Shown: positions 11,977 to 22,221 of the stretch, in pieces | How the letters are laid out: each line of letters begins with the position of its first letter | How positions within the stretch are numbered: position 1 is the stretch's first letter | Assembly: GCF_028640845.1 (NCBI RefSeq) | Contig: NC_080540.1 | Coordinates: forward strand, 157,006,438 to 157,070,437 | DNA: 64,000 nt | Source: Ahaetulla prasina | Lineage: Eukaryota > Chordata > Lepidosauria > Squamata > Colubridae | Direction: 5' to 3' | Program-made: the position numbers and the translations under genes | The notes under the pieces: model-generated | What the model was told of the DNA's origin: nothing | Databases searched by the model: none | What the model saw: only the letters and a program-made list of their open reading frames with translations

Positions 11977-12271
11977 CAGTGGTGGGTTTCAAATTTTTTT
12001 ACTACTGGTTCTGTGGGTGTGGCTTGGTGGGCGTGGCATGGCTTGGTGGGCGTGGCAGGGGAAAGATACTGTCAAATCTCCATTCCCACCCCACTCCAGG
12101 GGAAGGATACTGCAAAATCCCCATTTCCTCCCGATAAGCTAGGACTTGGGAGGCAGAGAATAGATGGGGGCGGGGCCAGTCAGAGGTGGTATTTACCGGT
12201 TCTCCGAACTACTCAAAATTTCCACTACCGGTTCTTCAGAACTGGTCAGAACCTGCTGAAATTGGCCTCTG
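11977..12271 (+). mobile_element. hAT-like element with perfect 8-bp TSD
   Basis: Begins CAGTGGTGGGTTTCAAAT; identical flanks GACCTGAG at 11969-11976 and 12272-12279 define the ends. Contains GGTGTGGCTTGGTGGGCGTG, two GGATACTG units and ACCGGTTC motifs near both ends. It lies about 0.8 kb 3' of the WNT1 stop, so possibly in its 3' UTR. Confidence 0.9.
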
Positions 12272-12488
12272 GACCTGAGCATGTGTCTTGGATGAGGGAA
12301 AGCCATTCTGTCTGAAGTCCGAGGTGTTTCCCTCCCACCACCACCATCCTTCCATTCCAGTCATCCAGGAGGTCCAGAAACAAAGAAAGGAACTAAGGAT
12401 TTCAACCAATCAAAATACACCTAATAACCTGGGAACCGCAATCCCTAGGGTTGAAGTTTTCAGATCTAGTTTAAATTAAGCTCTACAC

Positions 12489-12717
12489 CAGGGGTCTCCA
12501 ACCTTGGCAACTTTAAGCCTGGTGGACTTCAACTCCCAGAATTCCCCAGCCAGCAAAGCTGGCTGGGAAATTTATTTATTTATTTATTTGATTTTTATAC
12601 CGCCCTTCTCCCGAAGGACTCAGGGCGGTGTACAGGCAAAATAAAACAGATAGTATTCTGTAAATTCTGGGAGTTGAAGTCCTCCAGGCTTAAAGTTGCC
12701 AAGGTTGGAGACCCCTG
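12489..12717 (+). mobile_element. Palindromic hAT-like element carrying an L2-like tail
   Basis: Begins CAGGGGTCTCCAACCTTGGC and ends with its inverse GCCAAGGTTGGAGACCCCTG. Flanks CTCTACAC and CTCTACAT match at 7 of 8. Between the arms at about 12567-12660 lies a TTTATT-run plus TACCGCCCTTCTCCCGAAGG, which is the 3' end of the L2/SINE family seen at 20410-20480, inverted. The simpler copy at 30850-30968 lacks this insert. Confidence 0.8.
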
Positions 12718-13066
12718 CTCTACATGACAATCTCAATTAGCATGCAAAAACCACAAAAGGAGCTCCTTGCACACTTGGCCCTGGCAAACGTCTGCATGAC
12801 CGTTTGTTGATTCGCATGGATGTCTGCAACCATTTCAACCTGGGTTGATTCTCCCAAGACGGAGAGGTGAGATATAAAGATGTCTCGGGCCAAGAAAGGC
12901 TACTGTGCTCCGGTGGGGAAATAGAGAGATGAGTATGTGTGTGTGTGTGCATATATGTGAGGCGAGTGCCTTGCAGCCTGGATTTTTTCGTGAGGTCTTC
13001 TTCTTCTTCTTCTCCGAGCTGGGTGCTTCTCGTTGACTCGTTGGCCAAGCATGTCCTTTGCTTCCC

Positions 13067-13555
13067 TCACAAGCACTCATGCAGCACTTGCATGTTGGTG
13101 CAGTTCAAGCAGCTGACGTGACAGCACCAGTGGAAGGTGCAGTTGCATCTCTCAGTGACGCGCTGTGTCCGGGTGCGGTAGCCCCTCCCGCAGCACAGCA
13201 ACTCACAGCCATCCAGAGCTGGGGAGGTGCTGTTGCAGAAGCGTCCGGCCGTGCCTGCTGTGCCTGTCTTGCCGCTGTAAGTGCAGAAGTTGGGAGACTT
13301 CTCAAAATAGACCAGGTCATGAGGGGAAGGAGGCTTGTGAGCTGGGTTCTCTGGCTCCAGATGGTGCAGCTCCATGCGGGAAGCTCGGTTGCTGCCTTTG
13401 TTGCCGTAGATAACCCGGGAAGCGCCATCAAAACGATCCTTGAGGAAGTCCCCCACGGTCCGAAAAGTGGGCAGACGCATCCAGCAGGTCTTCACAGTGC
13501 AAGAGCCTGACATCCCGTGGCACTTGCATTCCTGGCGCATTTCCGTGAAAACGGT
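13067..13555 (-). CDS. WNT1: WNT1 exon 4 (C-terminal half, stop codon)
   Basis: This exon encodes residues 208-369 of WNT1, a secreted lipid-modified ligand that binds Frizzled and LRP5/6 receptors and drives beta-catenin signalling in midbrain-hindbrain and neural crest development. It begins TVFTEMRQE after a CAG acceptor (13557-13556) and ends LHECL then TGA at 13069-13067. It carries the [10 protein letters not shown] loop; Ser223 is the expected palmitoleate acceptor (Ser224 in human). Then come the linker with RFDGASRV and the Cys-rich C-terminal domain with [19 protein letters not shown] and VSCLNCTN. N-glycosylation sequons NST, NCT and NCT are present. Near-identity to mammalian WNT1 rather than other WNTs, notably [19 protein letters not shown], makes the assignment firm. 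No frameshifts or stops. Confidence 0.97.
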   Translation of the reverse strand, partial: TVFTEMRQECKCHGMSGSCTVKTCWMRLPTFRTVGDFLKDRFDGASRVIYGNKGSNRASRMELHHLEPENPAHKPPSPHDLVYFEKSPNFCTYSGKTGTAGTAGRFCNSTSPALDGCELLCCGRGYRTRTQRVTERCNCTFHWCCHVSCLNCTNMQVLHECL

Positions 13556-13854
13556 CTGGGGGGGAGGAAAAAAAAGAAGACCAAAAAAAAAAAAAGCCTA
13601 TTAAGAGTGTTCAGAAGAATAATTCCGGGTTCCAACTCGAGATGGGGGTGCGTAAGAATAAAATAAAAATGAGACCCAGGCAGCTGTGAGGAAAGAAGAA
13701 ACATTTATTCCTAAAAGCAAAACAGTTTGCCTTTAGGAGCAGGCTGCGGAGAAATGGGGTACAGCAGCAGATTTTTACAGGGGGTGGGGTTGCCTGGGGT
13801 GAAGTATCTAAGTGGTGATTCTAGGGTGACACTTGAGAGCAGTGTGTGTGTGTA

Positions 13855-14105
13855 ACAATAGCAATAGCAATAGCACTTAGACTTATATACCACTTCACGT
13901 TGCTTTTACAGCCCTCTCTAAGCAGTTTACAGAGTCAGCCTATTGCCCCCAGCAATCTGGGTCCTCATTTTACCCACCTTGGAAGGATGGAATGCTGAGT
14001 CAACCTTGAGCCTGGTGAGATTCGAACTGCCAAACTTGCTGGTAATCAGCAGTCAGCAGAAGTAGTCTGCAGTACTGCATTCTAACCACTGAGCCACCAT
14101 AGCAC
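13855..14105 (-). mobile_element. tRNA-derived SINE (GTGGCTCAGTGGTTAGAATG head)
   Basis: On the minus strand the head is GCTATGGTGGCTCAGTGGTT with a B-box-like GTTCGAATCTCACC further on. The body contains GGTTGACTCAGC and CCAAGGTGGGTAAAATGAGG, and the 3' end is a GCTATT repeat (13855-13880). A second copy is at 30015-30245. Confidence 0.75.
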
Positions 14106-14515
14106 TGCACCACATTCCACAGTGTAGGTACATTTATTTTTGTGAACATGCAGTTTCTCTGGAAAAACTAATTTAATTCATTCTGTTTGTGTTTGCAGGC
14201 CTTATCCTTTGATATGTGGATCAGGTCTGGGTAACTTATTTGGGGATTTGAGGAAGCTTGCTAATTTTAATCGATTAACTTAGTTTCAGCTTTACTGTCA
14301 ATTATTTAATGGAGATACTGATTCTCAGACCATTGTGGGTTCTGTTAATATTGTCAGGGAAGATGGAAACAGTACGAAGAATAAAATATATTTGGCTATA
14401 AAATTTCGCACAAGCACAAATACACTTTTTCAGCACTCTGGGCTGTCCTGCCCCCAAAGCCCAACGCCTGGTTTCTAAGTTGAGAAACCTGCCCTGGCTA
14501 TGATGAAAACAAGGG

Positions 14516-14790
14516 CCTCTGGTGGCTCAGCAGACTAAGTCTGTCTGTTATTAACACAGCTGCTTGCAATTATTGCAGGTTCAAGCCCCACCAGGCCCAA
14601 GGTTGACTCAGTCTTCCATCCTTTATAAGGTAGGTAAAATGAGGACCCAGATTGTTGGGGGAAATAAGTTGACTTTGCATATAATATACAAATGGATGAA
14701 GACTATTGCTTAACACAGTGTAAGCCGCCCTGAGTCTTCGGAGAAGGGCGGGATATAAATTCAAATAAATAAAAAATTAAAAAAGGGCCC
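14516..14790 (+). mobile_element. tRNA-derived SINE with L2-like tail
   Basis: Head TGGTGGCTCAGCAGACTAAG (A-box-like) and GGTTCAAGCCCC (B-box-like, about 14578-14589). The 3' part GCCGCCCTGAGTCTTCGGAG ... AAGGGCGGGATATAAAT followed by A-rich AAATAAATAAA closely resembles the L2 3' end at 20408-20480. This suggests mobilisation by L2 machinery. Confidence 0.8.
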
Positions 14791-15765
14791 CCCGACTCCA
14801 ACACTGCCCTTGTCACAAAACTCATTAGGTAAGCCTCAGGCAAGCCAATCTTCCTTGCCTCAGTTTCCCCACTGAGAAAAGAGAACCGATCCAAAGCTGT
14901 GAAGGTGACTGGTGTCAGGCCTAGAGGATTAAGATCTTCTACAAACGACTGAACTGCAACACCCAGAAACTTCATTTATGTCCTTGTCGGCTAAGTCTAC
15001 TGGGAACTGTAGTTCCTAAATATCTGGACAGCCAGAGAATTTCTCCAGGCTTTGAACAAAGCCCCCTCCCCTCCTCCTATTCACACACCACAGATCCCCT
15101 CCAGTTAGAAAAATGTGGATGTGTTTCTCCAAGCCCGCAGTTTTTCTTTCCAAAGGGTTTTTTTATTGCAATTAGAAGAACTGGAACCATTTCCTTCCAG
15201 ATGTTTAGGAGCCCACACGTCAGCCTAGCTTGTGGTTCCGGGCTTGGCTAGCCAGCATAAGGGCTGGCCTGATTAAGGGAGGCATGCCCCATTTTCGGAG
15301 GGGACATCCCATTACCGCAGCCCCACCCCTCTCAGGTTGCTACCACTCTCCTCACAATGAACGCCCTGTAAAAGCAAACAAGCATCTGCTTCCCAGTCCA
15401 AGTTCACATCCGTGCAATAAGCAGAGAAAGGAAATAGGTTTTGTACAGCCAAGCCACATACATAAGCAGGTTATATTCTCATGCCCGGAATCGCTTGTTT
15501 CAATCTGTTCATCGAGGTAAAGGCCTTCACCATGAAGTCAGGCAGCAAATCTGGGCATTTCTAAGGGCAGCAGATAGGCAGATTGCAACTAATCAATTGG
15601 GATGTTTTCTTTAAAAAAACTCTGCTAAAAGGCTGGATTGAGGCCACTCCAGTGGGATGCTATTCAGTTCATGTCTTCTGCCAAGGCATAAATACCCCAC
15701 CGCATTACGTCATCTTAATTAGTAGCAAAGAAGTAGTTTGGGTTTTTTTTATATTACCTGCAAAT

Positions 15766-16056
15766 CAGTGGTGGGTTTCAAATTTTTTTACGACCGGTTC
15801 TGTGGGTGTGGCTTGGTGGGCATGGCATGGCTTGGTGGGTGTGACTTGGTGGGCATGGCAGGGGAGAGATACTGTAAAATCTCCATTCCCACCCCACTCC
15901 AAAATCCCCATTTCCTCCTAATCAGCTGGGACTTGGGAGGCAGAGAACAGATGTAGGTGGGGCCAGTCAGAATTTTTATTACCGGTTCTCCGAACTACTC
16001 AAAATTTCTGCTACCGGTTCTCCAGAACTGGTCAGAACCTGCTGAAACCCACCTCT
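15766..16056 (+). mobile_element. hAT-like element
   Basis: Begins CAGTGGTGGGTTTCAAAT and ends TGAAACCCACCTCTG, a clear 15-bp inverted pair. Flanks CTGCAAAT and TTGCAAAC match at 6 of 8. Contains ACCGGTTC motifs and one to two GATACTGTAAAATC units. Confidence 0.85.
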
Positions 16057-16412
16057 GTTGCAAACTCTAGTTTGCATATCTCACACAAGATTTGTTACTA
16101 CCAGTTCTGCGGGTGTGGCTTGGTGGGCGTGGCTTGGTGGGCATGGCAGGGGAAAGATACTGTAAAATCTCCATTCCCTCCCCACTCCAGGGGAAGGATA
16201 CTCCAAAATCCCCATTTCCTCCCAGTCAGCTGGGACTTGGGAGGCAGAGAACAGATGGAGGTGGGGCCAGTCAGAATTTTTATTACCGGTTCTCCGAACT
16301 ACTCAAAATTTCTGCTACCGGTTCTCCAGAACTGGTCAGAACCTGCTGAAACCCACCTCTGCTGCAAACTCTAGTTTGCATATCTCACACAAGATTTGTT
16401 ACTACCAGTTCT
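16057..16412 (+). repeat. 303-bp tandem duplication of a hAT-like segment
   Basis: The junction sequence GCAAACTCTAGTTTGCATAT followed by CTCACACAAGATTTGTTACT appears at about 16060 and again at about 16363, a period of 303 bp. The repeated block contains a second hAT-like copy that lacks its CAGTGG start. It looks like unequal recombination between neighbouring related elements. Confidence 0.8.
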
Positions 16413-16887
16413 GTGGGCGTGGCTTGGTGGAGGGTAATGTGACTGGGTGGGCATGGCCAACTTTTTTTTTTTTTTACTTTTAAAAGCATTTTTCTACAAT
16501 CTCCTCGGCCCAAGAGATTGTAAAAAAGTGCTTTTAATAACCTCTGACGATCAGGCAACTTAGCTGGAATCGTCAGAGGAGCCTTTTAAAAGCTTTTTTT
16601 TTTACAACCTCTTCGGCCAAAGAGGTTGTAGAAAAAATGCTTTTAAAATCCTCTGACAATCCCAGCTGAGCCGCGCAATCATCAGAGGCTTTTTTTTTAC
16701 CTTTAAAAGCATTTTTTTGGCAGAAGAAAAAATGCTTTTAAAAGTAAAAAAAAAAGTCTCTGATGATTGCGCAGCTCAGCTGGGCATGGCAGGGGGGCAG
16801 GGATTTTTGCTACCAGTTCTCCGAACCACCTGCTGCCATCGCTACCGGATCGAGTGATCCAGTCCGAACCAGGAGCATTTCACCCCT
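16386..16887 (+). mobile_element. Longer hAT-like element with internal palindromes
   Basis: Starts in GTTACTACCAGTTCTGTGGG (terminus lost in the duplication) and ends GGAGCATTTCACCCCTG. The interior is built of inverted repeats of CTTTTAAAAGC, TACAACCTCTTCGGC and CTCTGACGATC type that can fold back on one another. Relatives: 22222-22463 and 42777-43205. Confidence 0.7.
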
Positions 16888-17071
16888 GCTACAAGGGGTG
16901 TAGGAGACGAGCAAGCTGTGTTGGGGGAGTAGAGTTCAACGTCATTAAATCATCACCTTAGAGTCGCTGTGTTCCCACAAGGACTCTAAGTCCAACCCTT
17001 CCTGAATTCCACTGACCCTTATCTGGTGCCAACGTAGTGTTGAACTTTAGTTACCAGATTCTTCTGTACAG

Positions 17072-17165
17072 GTAGTCCTCCACTTATGATCACAACTGAG
17101 CCCAAAATTTTTGTTGCTAAGTGAAACATTTGTTAAGTGATTTTTGCCCCATTTTACGACTTCTC
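17072..17165 (+). mobile_element. Fragment of TACAGGTAGTCCTC repeat
   Basis: Begins TACAGGTAGTCCTCCACTTA and runs through GCCCCATTTTACGAC, then stops. It is one arm of the inverted-end repeat family. Confidence 0.65.
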
Positions 17166-17663
17166 GTAGGAAATAGCCGGATTTAGCAAAGCAATTCTGT
17201 TAGTCATATTTATGTAGGACAACAGCTTGAGCTGCGTTTTCCTGAAACGAATTCTTCCCTGGATGGAGAGGTAGATTCTTGCAGTAGCTCAAACTTGTTC
17301 AATAAAGTGCATAAATCATGGCAAGGATTGGAAAGTAAACCCTAACATGAATTGTCATACAGGAACTGGCAGTCTGTTGCTTCCTTCTGTCCTATTTGTA
17401 GGGCAACAGTAAGGCAGCTGAGAGCTTCAATCTGCCACAGAGAGGAAGGGGTTAAGCTATTTTCCAAAGCACCTGAAGGCCAGGCAAGGAATAATGGATG
17501 GAAACTGACCAAGGAGAGATTCAGCCTAGAAATGTGGAGGAACTTTCTGACAGTGAGAACAATCAACCAGTGGAACAGAGTTGCCTTCGGAAATTATGGG
17601 AGCTACATCACTTGAGATTTTCAAGAAGAGATTGAACTGCCATTTGTCAGAAATGGTATAGGG

Positions 17664-17819
17664 CAGGGATGTCCAAACTTGGCCCCTTGAAGAGTGGTGG
17701 ACTTCAATTCCCAGAATTCCCCAGCAAGCAACTTGCTCATGTTTATAGCTCATGCTGGCTGGGGAATTCTGGGAGTTGAAGTCCACCATTCTTCAAAGGG
17801 CCAATTTTGGACACCCCTG
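17664..17819 (+). mobile_element. hAT-like element, CAGGGATGTCC type
   Basis: Starts CAGGGATGTCCAAACTTGGC and ends GGACACCCCTG. Flanks GTATAGGG and GTGTAGGG match at 7 of 8. The interior is a palindrome around CTTCAATTCCCAGAATTCCC and its inverse. Confidence 0.8.
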
Positions 17820-17839
17820 GTGTAGGGTCTCCTGCTTGA

Positions 17840-18412
17840 GCAGGGGGTTGGACTACATGACCTATAAGGTCCCTTCCAACTCTGCTAATCTGTAAGATTG
17901 TTGTAATGTGCCTGCATTTATTCCTAGCATTCTTGGAACACATTGTTTAGATTCTACAATACAAACTCTAAGTCATAGGAAAACGTCTTGGACCCCAAAT
18001 CCAATTTCATCCAGGTGAATAACATATAGAGCTATAACCACGTTAACTCAGTCACACATCTGCGTAAGTGCATAAGGATCTGAGTGGGACCTTTTTTGCA
18101 AGGTAACCTTCATAAAACACGAATTACTTTGGAGGAATTTGATGGCTAGTTTTCCTAGGAATAGATCAACAATAACTGAAATCGTAACTGATTAGCTCTT
18201 CAGAAAACAAGGAGCGGGTAACAGACAGAGTGAATCACGGTCTGAACATATGTTGAAAGCATTCATGACGCTCGTTGGAGAAGTCAAATGTGGTGTTAAT
18301 TAGTGTCTGCTGATATCACTGGGCCTGACACAGTAACGCTATGAAAGGCATTCTCAATTCATGCAATTCTACGCAAAGCCCCATACCCCGTAGCGGTCCC
18401 CGTTCTCCCTAC
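17840..18412. other. Intron 3 sequence next to exon 3
   Basis: No recognisable repeat, RNA or additional exon. Contains the exon 3 donor region at its right edge. Confidence 0.4.
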
Positions 18413-18678
18413 CAGACGTCCTGCCTCGTTGTTGTGTAAATTCATCAAGAAGCGCAGGTCCCTCCCCTTCTCGTTGGAGTCCACAAACTCTCGCCCAAAG
18501 ACCCGTCCAAAGTCCACATTGTCACTGCAGCCACCCCAGTGCCAGTCGGGACCTCCTGGGCCCCGCCGTCGGTAGTCACAAGTGCACGATTCGATGGAGC
18601 CTTCCGAGCAAGAACGGGCCACAGAGTGGGTGACCCCAGCGCTGGTAATAGCAAAAATGAAGGCGGTCTCTCTGCAAC
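18413..18678 (-). CDS. WNT1: WNT1 exon 3
   Basis: Encodes residues 120-207 (88 full codons plus the two last bases of Gly119). The acceptor is TCCAG just before GT-TGC. It opens with [15 protein letters not shown], contains [14 protein letters not shown], the conserved [18 protein letters not shown] core, and ends NNEAGRL at a GTAGGG donor (18412). Phase 1 at its start and phase 0 at its end match exons 2 and 4. The sequence is almost identical to mammalian WNT1, including the paired Cys residues of the N-terminal alpha-helical domain. No damage seen. Confidence 0.97.
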
Positions 18679-18738
18679 CTGGAGGGAGAAGAGAAGACCA
18701 TACAACGTTATCAGCGAACAGCACCGAACCCAGCTTCG

Positions 18739-19345
18739 TACAGGTAGTCCTTGACTTACAACAGCTCATTTAGTGACCTTTTGAAGTTACAGTGGCACTG
18801 GGAAAAAAAGTGACCATTTTTCACACTTACGGTCGTTGTGGTCATGCGATCAAAATGCAGACAATTGGCAACCAGTGGTGGGTTTCAAAATTCTTTACTA
18901 CCGGTTCTGTGGGTGTGGCTTGGTGGGCGTGACAGGGGAAGATTGCTGCAAAATCCCCATTTCCTCCCAATCAGCTGGGACTCGGGAGGCAGAGAATAGA
19001 TGGGGGCGGGGCCAGTCAGAATTTTTACTACTGGTTGTCCGAACTACTCAAAATTTCCACTACCGGTTCTCCAGAACTGGTCAGAACCTGCTGAAACCCA
19101 CCTCTGTTGGCGACTGACTCATACTTAATGACGGTTGCAGTGTCCCAGTGTCATTTTGCGACCTTCTGACAAGCAAAGTCAATGCGGAAGCCTGATTCAC
19201 TTAACACCCAAGTTAATAACTTAACACCTTCAGCGATTTGCTTAGCAACGATGGCAAGAAAGCTCATAAAATGGGGCAAAACTCAATGTCTCACTTAGCA
19301 ACAGAAATGTTGGGTTCAATGGTGGCCGTAAGTTGAGAGCTATCT
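18739..19345 (+). mobile_element. TACAGGTAGTCC repeat split by a hAT-like insertion
   Basis: The left part (18739-18872) starts TACAGGTAGTCCTTGACTTA. The right part (19107-19345) resumes with GACTGACTCATACTTAATGA and runs to GGTGGCCGTAAGTTGAGAGC. The two parts are contiguous in other copies (for example 23562-23936), so the hAT-like element at 18873-19106 inserted later. Confidence 0.75.
18873..19106 (+). mobile_element. hAT-like element nested in an older repeat
   Basis: Begins CAGTGGTGGGTTTCAAAA, ends TGAAACCCACCTCTG. Flanks TTGGCAAC and TTGGCGAC match at 7 of 8. It lies about 200 bp upstream of WNT1 exon 3 in the direction of transcription (intron 2). Confidence 0.85.
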
Positions 19346-19795
19346 CTAGTTCCCAGTGAGTCCATAATAAGGGCTGCTTCATGTGCTTGGAGACCAACAA
19401 CACATTCCTGACACAATGCAAGAGCAGCAGCATTCCTTAAAGCTTTCTTCCTCGTTATAAGAAAAGTGGTATTATTAGTTTCAAGGAATAATCATGGTGG
19501 TAGCAGCCATAGCAATGAAAGTGGTAGCAGCAATAGGAATAGTAAGGTAATGTTACTCATCAGGCCATCTCAAGCAGCTGTACATTGCTTTGAACAAACA
19601 TCAGAGCTGGCTAGGAGGCACTTCATATGAGAAGAAACCTTAAGTGATGTATCATTCTCTGCCTTTGTAAGTTAAATGAAGGAAATAGTTAGGAGCAGTT
19701 AAGGGTGAGATGCTGTGCAGAGATGAAAGGAGACCAACATAGGAAGCATTTAATGGACGTGGATGTTTAACTCCCCCAGCCATCAGTAAGAGAAT
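19346..19795. other. No recognisable feature (intron 2)
   Basis: Non-coding intron sequence; nothing identified. Confidence 0.35.
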
Positions 19796-20481
19796 TGCAA
19801 TGCTCTCTACATGGGGCTACCCCTGAAGTGCACCCGGAGACTCCAGCTAGTCCAGAATGCAGCTGCGCGGGTGATTGAGGGAGCATCACGTTGCTCCCAA
19901 GTAACACCACTCCTGCGCAGTCTGCACTGGCTACCTGTGGTTTTTCGGGTGCGCTTCAAGGTTTTGGTTACCACCTTTAAAGCGTTCCATGGCTTAGGGC
20001 CCGGGTACTTACGGGACCGCCTGCTGTTACCTCATGCCTCCCACCGACCCGTGCGCTCTCACAGAGAGGGTCTTCTCAGGGTGCCGTCCGCCAAGCAGTG
20101 TCGGCTGGCGGCCCCCAGGGGAAGGGCCTTCTCTGTGGGAGCATCTACTCTCTGGAACGAACTTCCCCCCCGGTTTACGCCAATTACCCGACCTTCGGAC
20201 CTTTCGCCGGGAACTGAAAACTTATTTATTTATCCAAGCGGGACTGGCCTGATTTTTAAATTTTTTCAATTTTAAATTTTTTAAATTTTAATATTTTAGT
20301 GGGTATTTTATATGGTCAATTGGACGGTTTTAATTTCGGCCTTTATTGAATAAGCTTTTTAACTGTTATTTTAGTGTGTGTATTTAATTGTTTTAATGTA
20401 GGCTGTACACCGCCCTGAGTCCTTCGGGAGAAGGGCGGTATAAAAGTTTAATTAATTAAATAAATAAATAAATAAATAAAT
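19796..20481 (+). mobile_element. L2 LINE 3' end with RT C-terminal coding remnant
   Basis: The plus strand encodes an L2-type reverse transcriptase C-terminus: RLQLVQNAAARVI, LHWLPVVFRVRFKVLV, FHGLGPGYLRDRL and TLWNELPP are recognisable in order, open for about 150 codons (19811-20275). The 3' UTR follows and ends in CCGCCCTGAGTCCTTCGGG, GGCGGTATAAAA and an AAATAAATA tail (20446-20481). 5'-truncated, so non-functional, but the open frame indicates a fairly young insertion. Confidence 0.85.
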
Positions 20482-20534
20482 TCCATCTCTCAGTTTCATA
20501 AAACCAATGAGCTTGAATCCTCTACTGGTCTGTA

Positions 20535-20535
<1 letters not shown>

Positions 20536-20602
<67 letters not shown>
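20536..20602. repeat. TATC tetranucleotide microsatellite
   Basis: About 17 pure TATC/CTAT units, followed by related GATA-rich sequence to 20660. Confidence 0.95.
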
Positions 20603-20662
20603 AATCAATCTGTAGATGTAGATAGAGATACAGAGATATAGATTAGATATAGATATATAGAT

Positions 20663-20964
20663 CAGTGATGAAATTCAATTTTTTTTTACTATCGGTTCTG
20701 TGGGCATGGCTTGGTGGTGTGGTGTGGCTTGATGGGTGTGGCAGGAGAAGGATACTGCAAAATCTCCATTCCTACCTCACTCCAGGGGAAGGTTACTGCA
20801 AAATCCCCATTTCCACCCCACTCCTGGGGAAAGGGTATTGCAAAATCCCCATTCCCATCCCACTCTGGGACCAGCCAAAGGTGGTATTTGCCAGTTCTCC
20901 AAAGTACTCTAAATTTCCGCTACCGGTTCTCCAGAACCTGTCAGAGCCTGCTGGATTTCACCCC
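20663..20964 (+). mobile_element. hAT-like element inserted in a GATA-rich tract
   Basis: Begins CAGTGATGAAATTCAATT and ends GGATTTCACCCCG. Three internal units of about 40 bp with GGATACTGCAAAATC. Both flanks are ATAGAT repeat, so the duplication cannot be told from the microsatellite. Confidence 0.7.
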
Positions 20965-21170
20965 GATAGATATAGATATAGATATAGATATAGATATAGA
21001 TATAGATATAGATATAGATATAGATATAGGTATAGATATTTCTTCCTTTGTCAGATTGAGCCTAGCAGGGTTTAGGAACCTGTCAGAGCCTGCAGAATTT
21101 CACCCCTGATAGTTATAGTTATAGTTATAGTTATAGATATAGATATAGATATATAGATATAGATATTTTT
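20965..21170. repeat. TAGATA hexamer arrays with a duplicated hAT end
   Basis: A run of GATATA units (20965-21040), then TTTCTTCCTTTGTCAGATTG, a partial hAT-like end (CCTGTCAGAGCCTGCAGAAT, TTTCACCCCTG at about 21077-21108), then AGTTAT and AGATAT runs (21109-21168), and the TCCTTTGTCAGATTGAGCCT phrase again at 21171. The block is a local duplication within the microsatellite. Confidence 0.8.
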
Positions 21171-22221
21171 TCCTTTGTCAGATTGAGCCTAGCAGCTCTT
21201 TTTGTCCTCATCCAACAGTCTCAAAAGTGAAAACAGAAGGGTTACTCTGACTGTAGGATTACACTCAGCTACTTTTGCATGTGAATGGAAGGATTAATAA
21301 CTTTGAAAGCATGTTTGAAAATGATACCTTCACTACCTTAGAAGAGGCATTGCCTCTTGAATGAAAAAAAAACCCCTCTTCCAGGAGAGCACAGCACCAT
21401 GCATGCTATTGTCAAACATTTTGGCATTGATTTATTTTATTTATATAGCATCTTTCCTCCTGGAAAAAAAAAACTAATTTTCTTTTAAATTAAAAATGCT
21501 TTAAAGAGCATTCTCTCCCATGCTGCCTAAGAGCCTTTTTTTTTTTTTTACTCGAGCAATCTAAAAATCAATGGACTACATGCTCCATCCCATAAAAAAG
21601 GAATACTTGTGGATTATTCTCTGGATTGTGGATCTTTGCTGTATTTCTGATTAATAATCCACCTTTTCTTATTTTGCTCAGAAGGGAGAAAGAACTGGAG
21701 GGCCAGAAAAGGAACATTCAAGCAATAGAGTTTTAGTTTGCGGGAAAGGAATGCTGCAGCTCTCCATGGACTGGGATGGGGAAGGGGAAAAAGAGAATAA
21801 CAATCGCTTACTATAAAACCTGACACAATCTATGAAATCTGATGGATGAATCCCAGCTCTGAGTATTTGGAATGGATGCCTGGGCTGGGTTTAGACCTTG
21901 GAAACAGACTTCTGTACTCTGCTCATACACAGGTCAATACACAAGTCAGTGTTTTGTTGATGGAAGGGTTAAGGAAGAGAACCAATATCGGATGAGGACT
22001 GATATGTCGAACTAAGACTGGAGAAATTCAGGTTCAAACTCAGGCAGCCAGGAAGCCGTTGGAAGGGAACTCAAAGAGAGGTGAATCAGCTAAAATCTTT
22101 TAATCAAAACTAAACCAACGAACAGACGTTTGGTAGCAAAAGTTAGTGGGAACATGTTGTTACATGCATAAAAATTGCATATGTGCTTATCTGTCGCGAT
22201 CAATGTATAATTAACCCTGAG
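21171..22221. other. No recognisable gene (intron 2)
   Basis: Non-coding sequence with poly-T/A runs near 21364, 21465 and 21535. No family assigned. Confidence 0.35.

Larger units (their letters stand above)
13556..18412 (-). other. WNT1: WNT1 intron 3
   Basis: Bounded by the GTAGGG donor at 18412-18407 and the CAG acceptor at 13558-13556. It holds two SINEs, three hAT-like copies with a tandem duplication, and inverted-end repeats listed separately. The stretch 14160-14510 is AT-rich without a repeat I recognise. 14790-15760 also shows nothing. Confidence 0.85.

Noticed and set aside
13058..13510. 150-codon plus-strand open frame
   Set aside because: Antisense shadow of WNT1 exon 4; the minus-strand protein is unmistakable.
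20665..21109. Open frames with RYRYRY and IDIDID runs
   Set aside because: Products of the GATATA hexamer array plus a hAT-like element.
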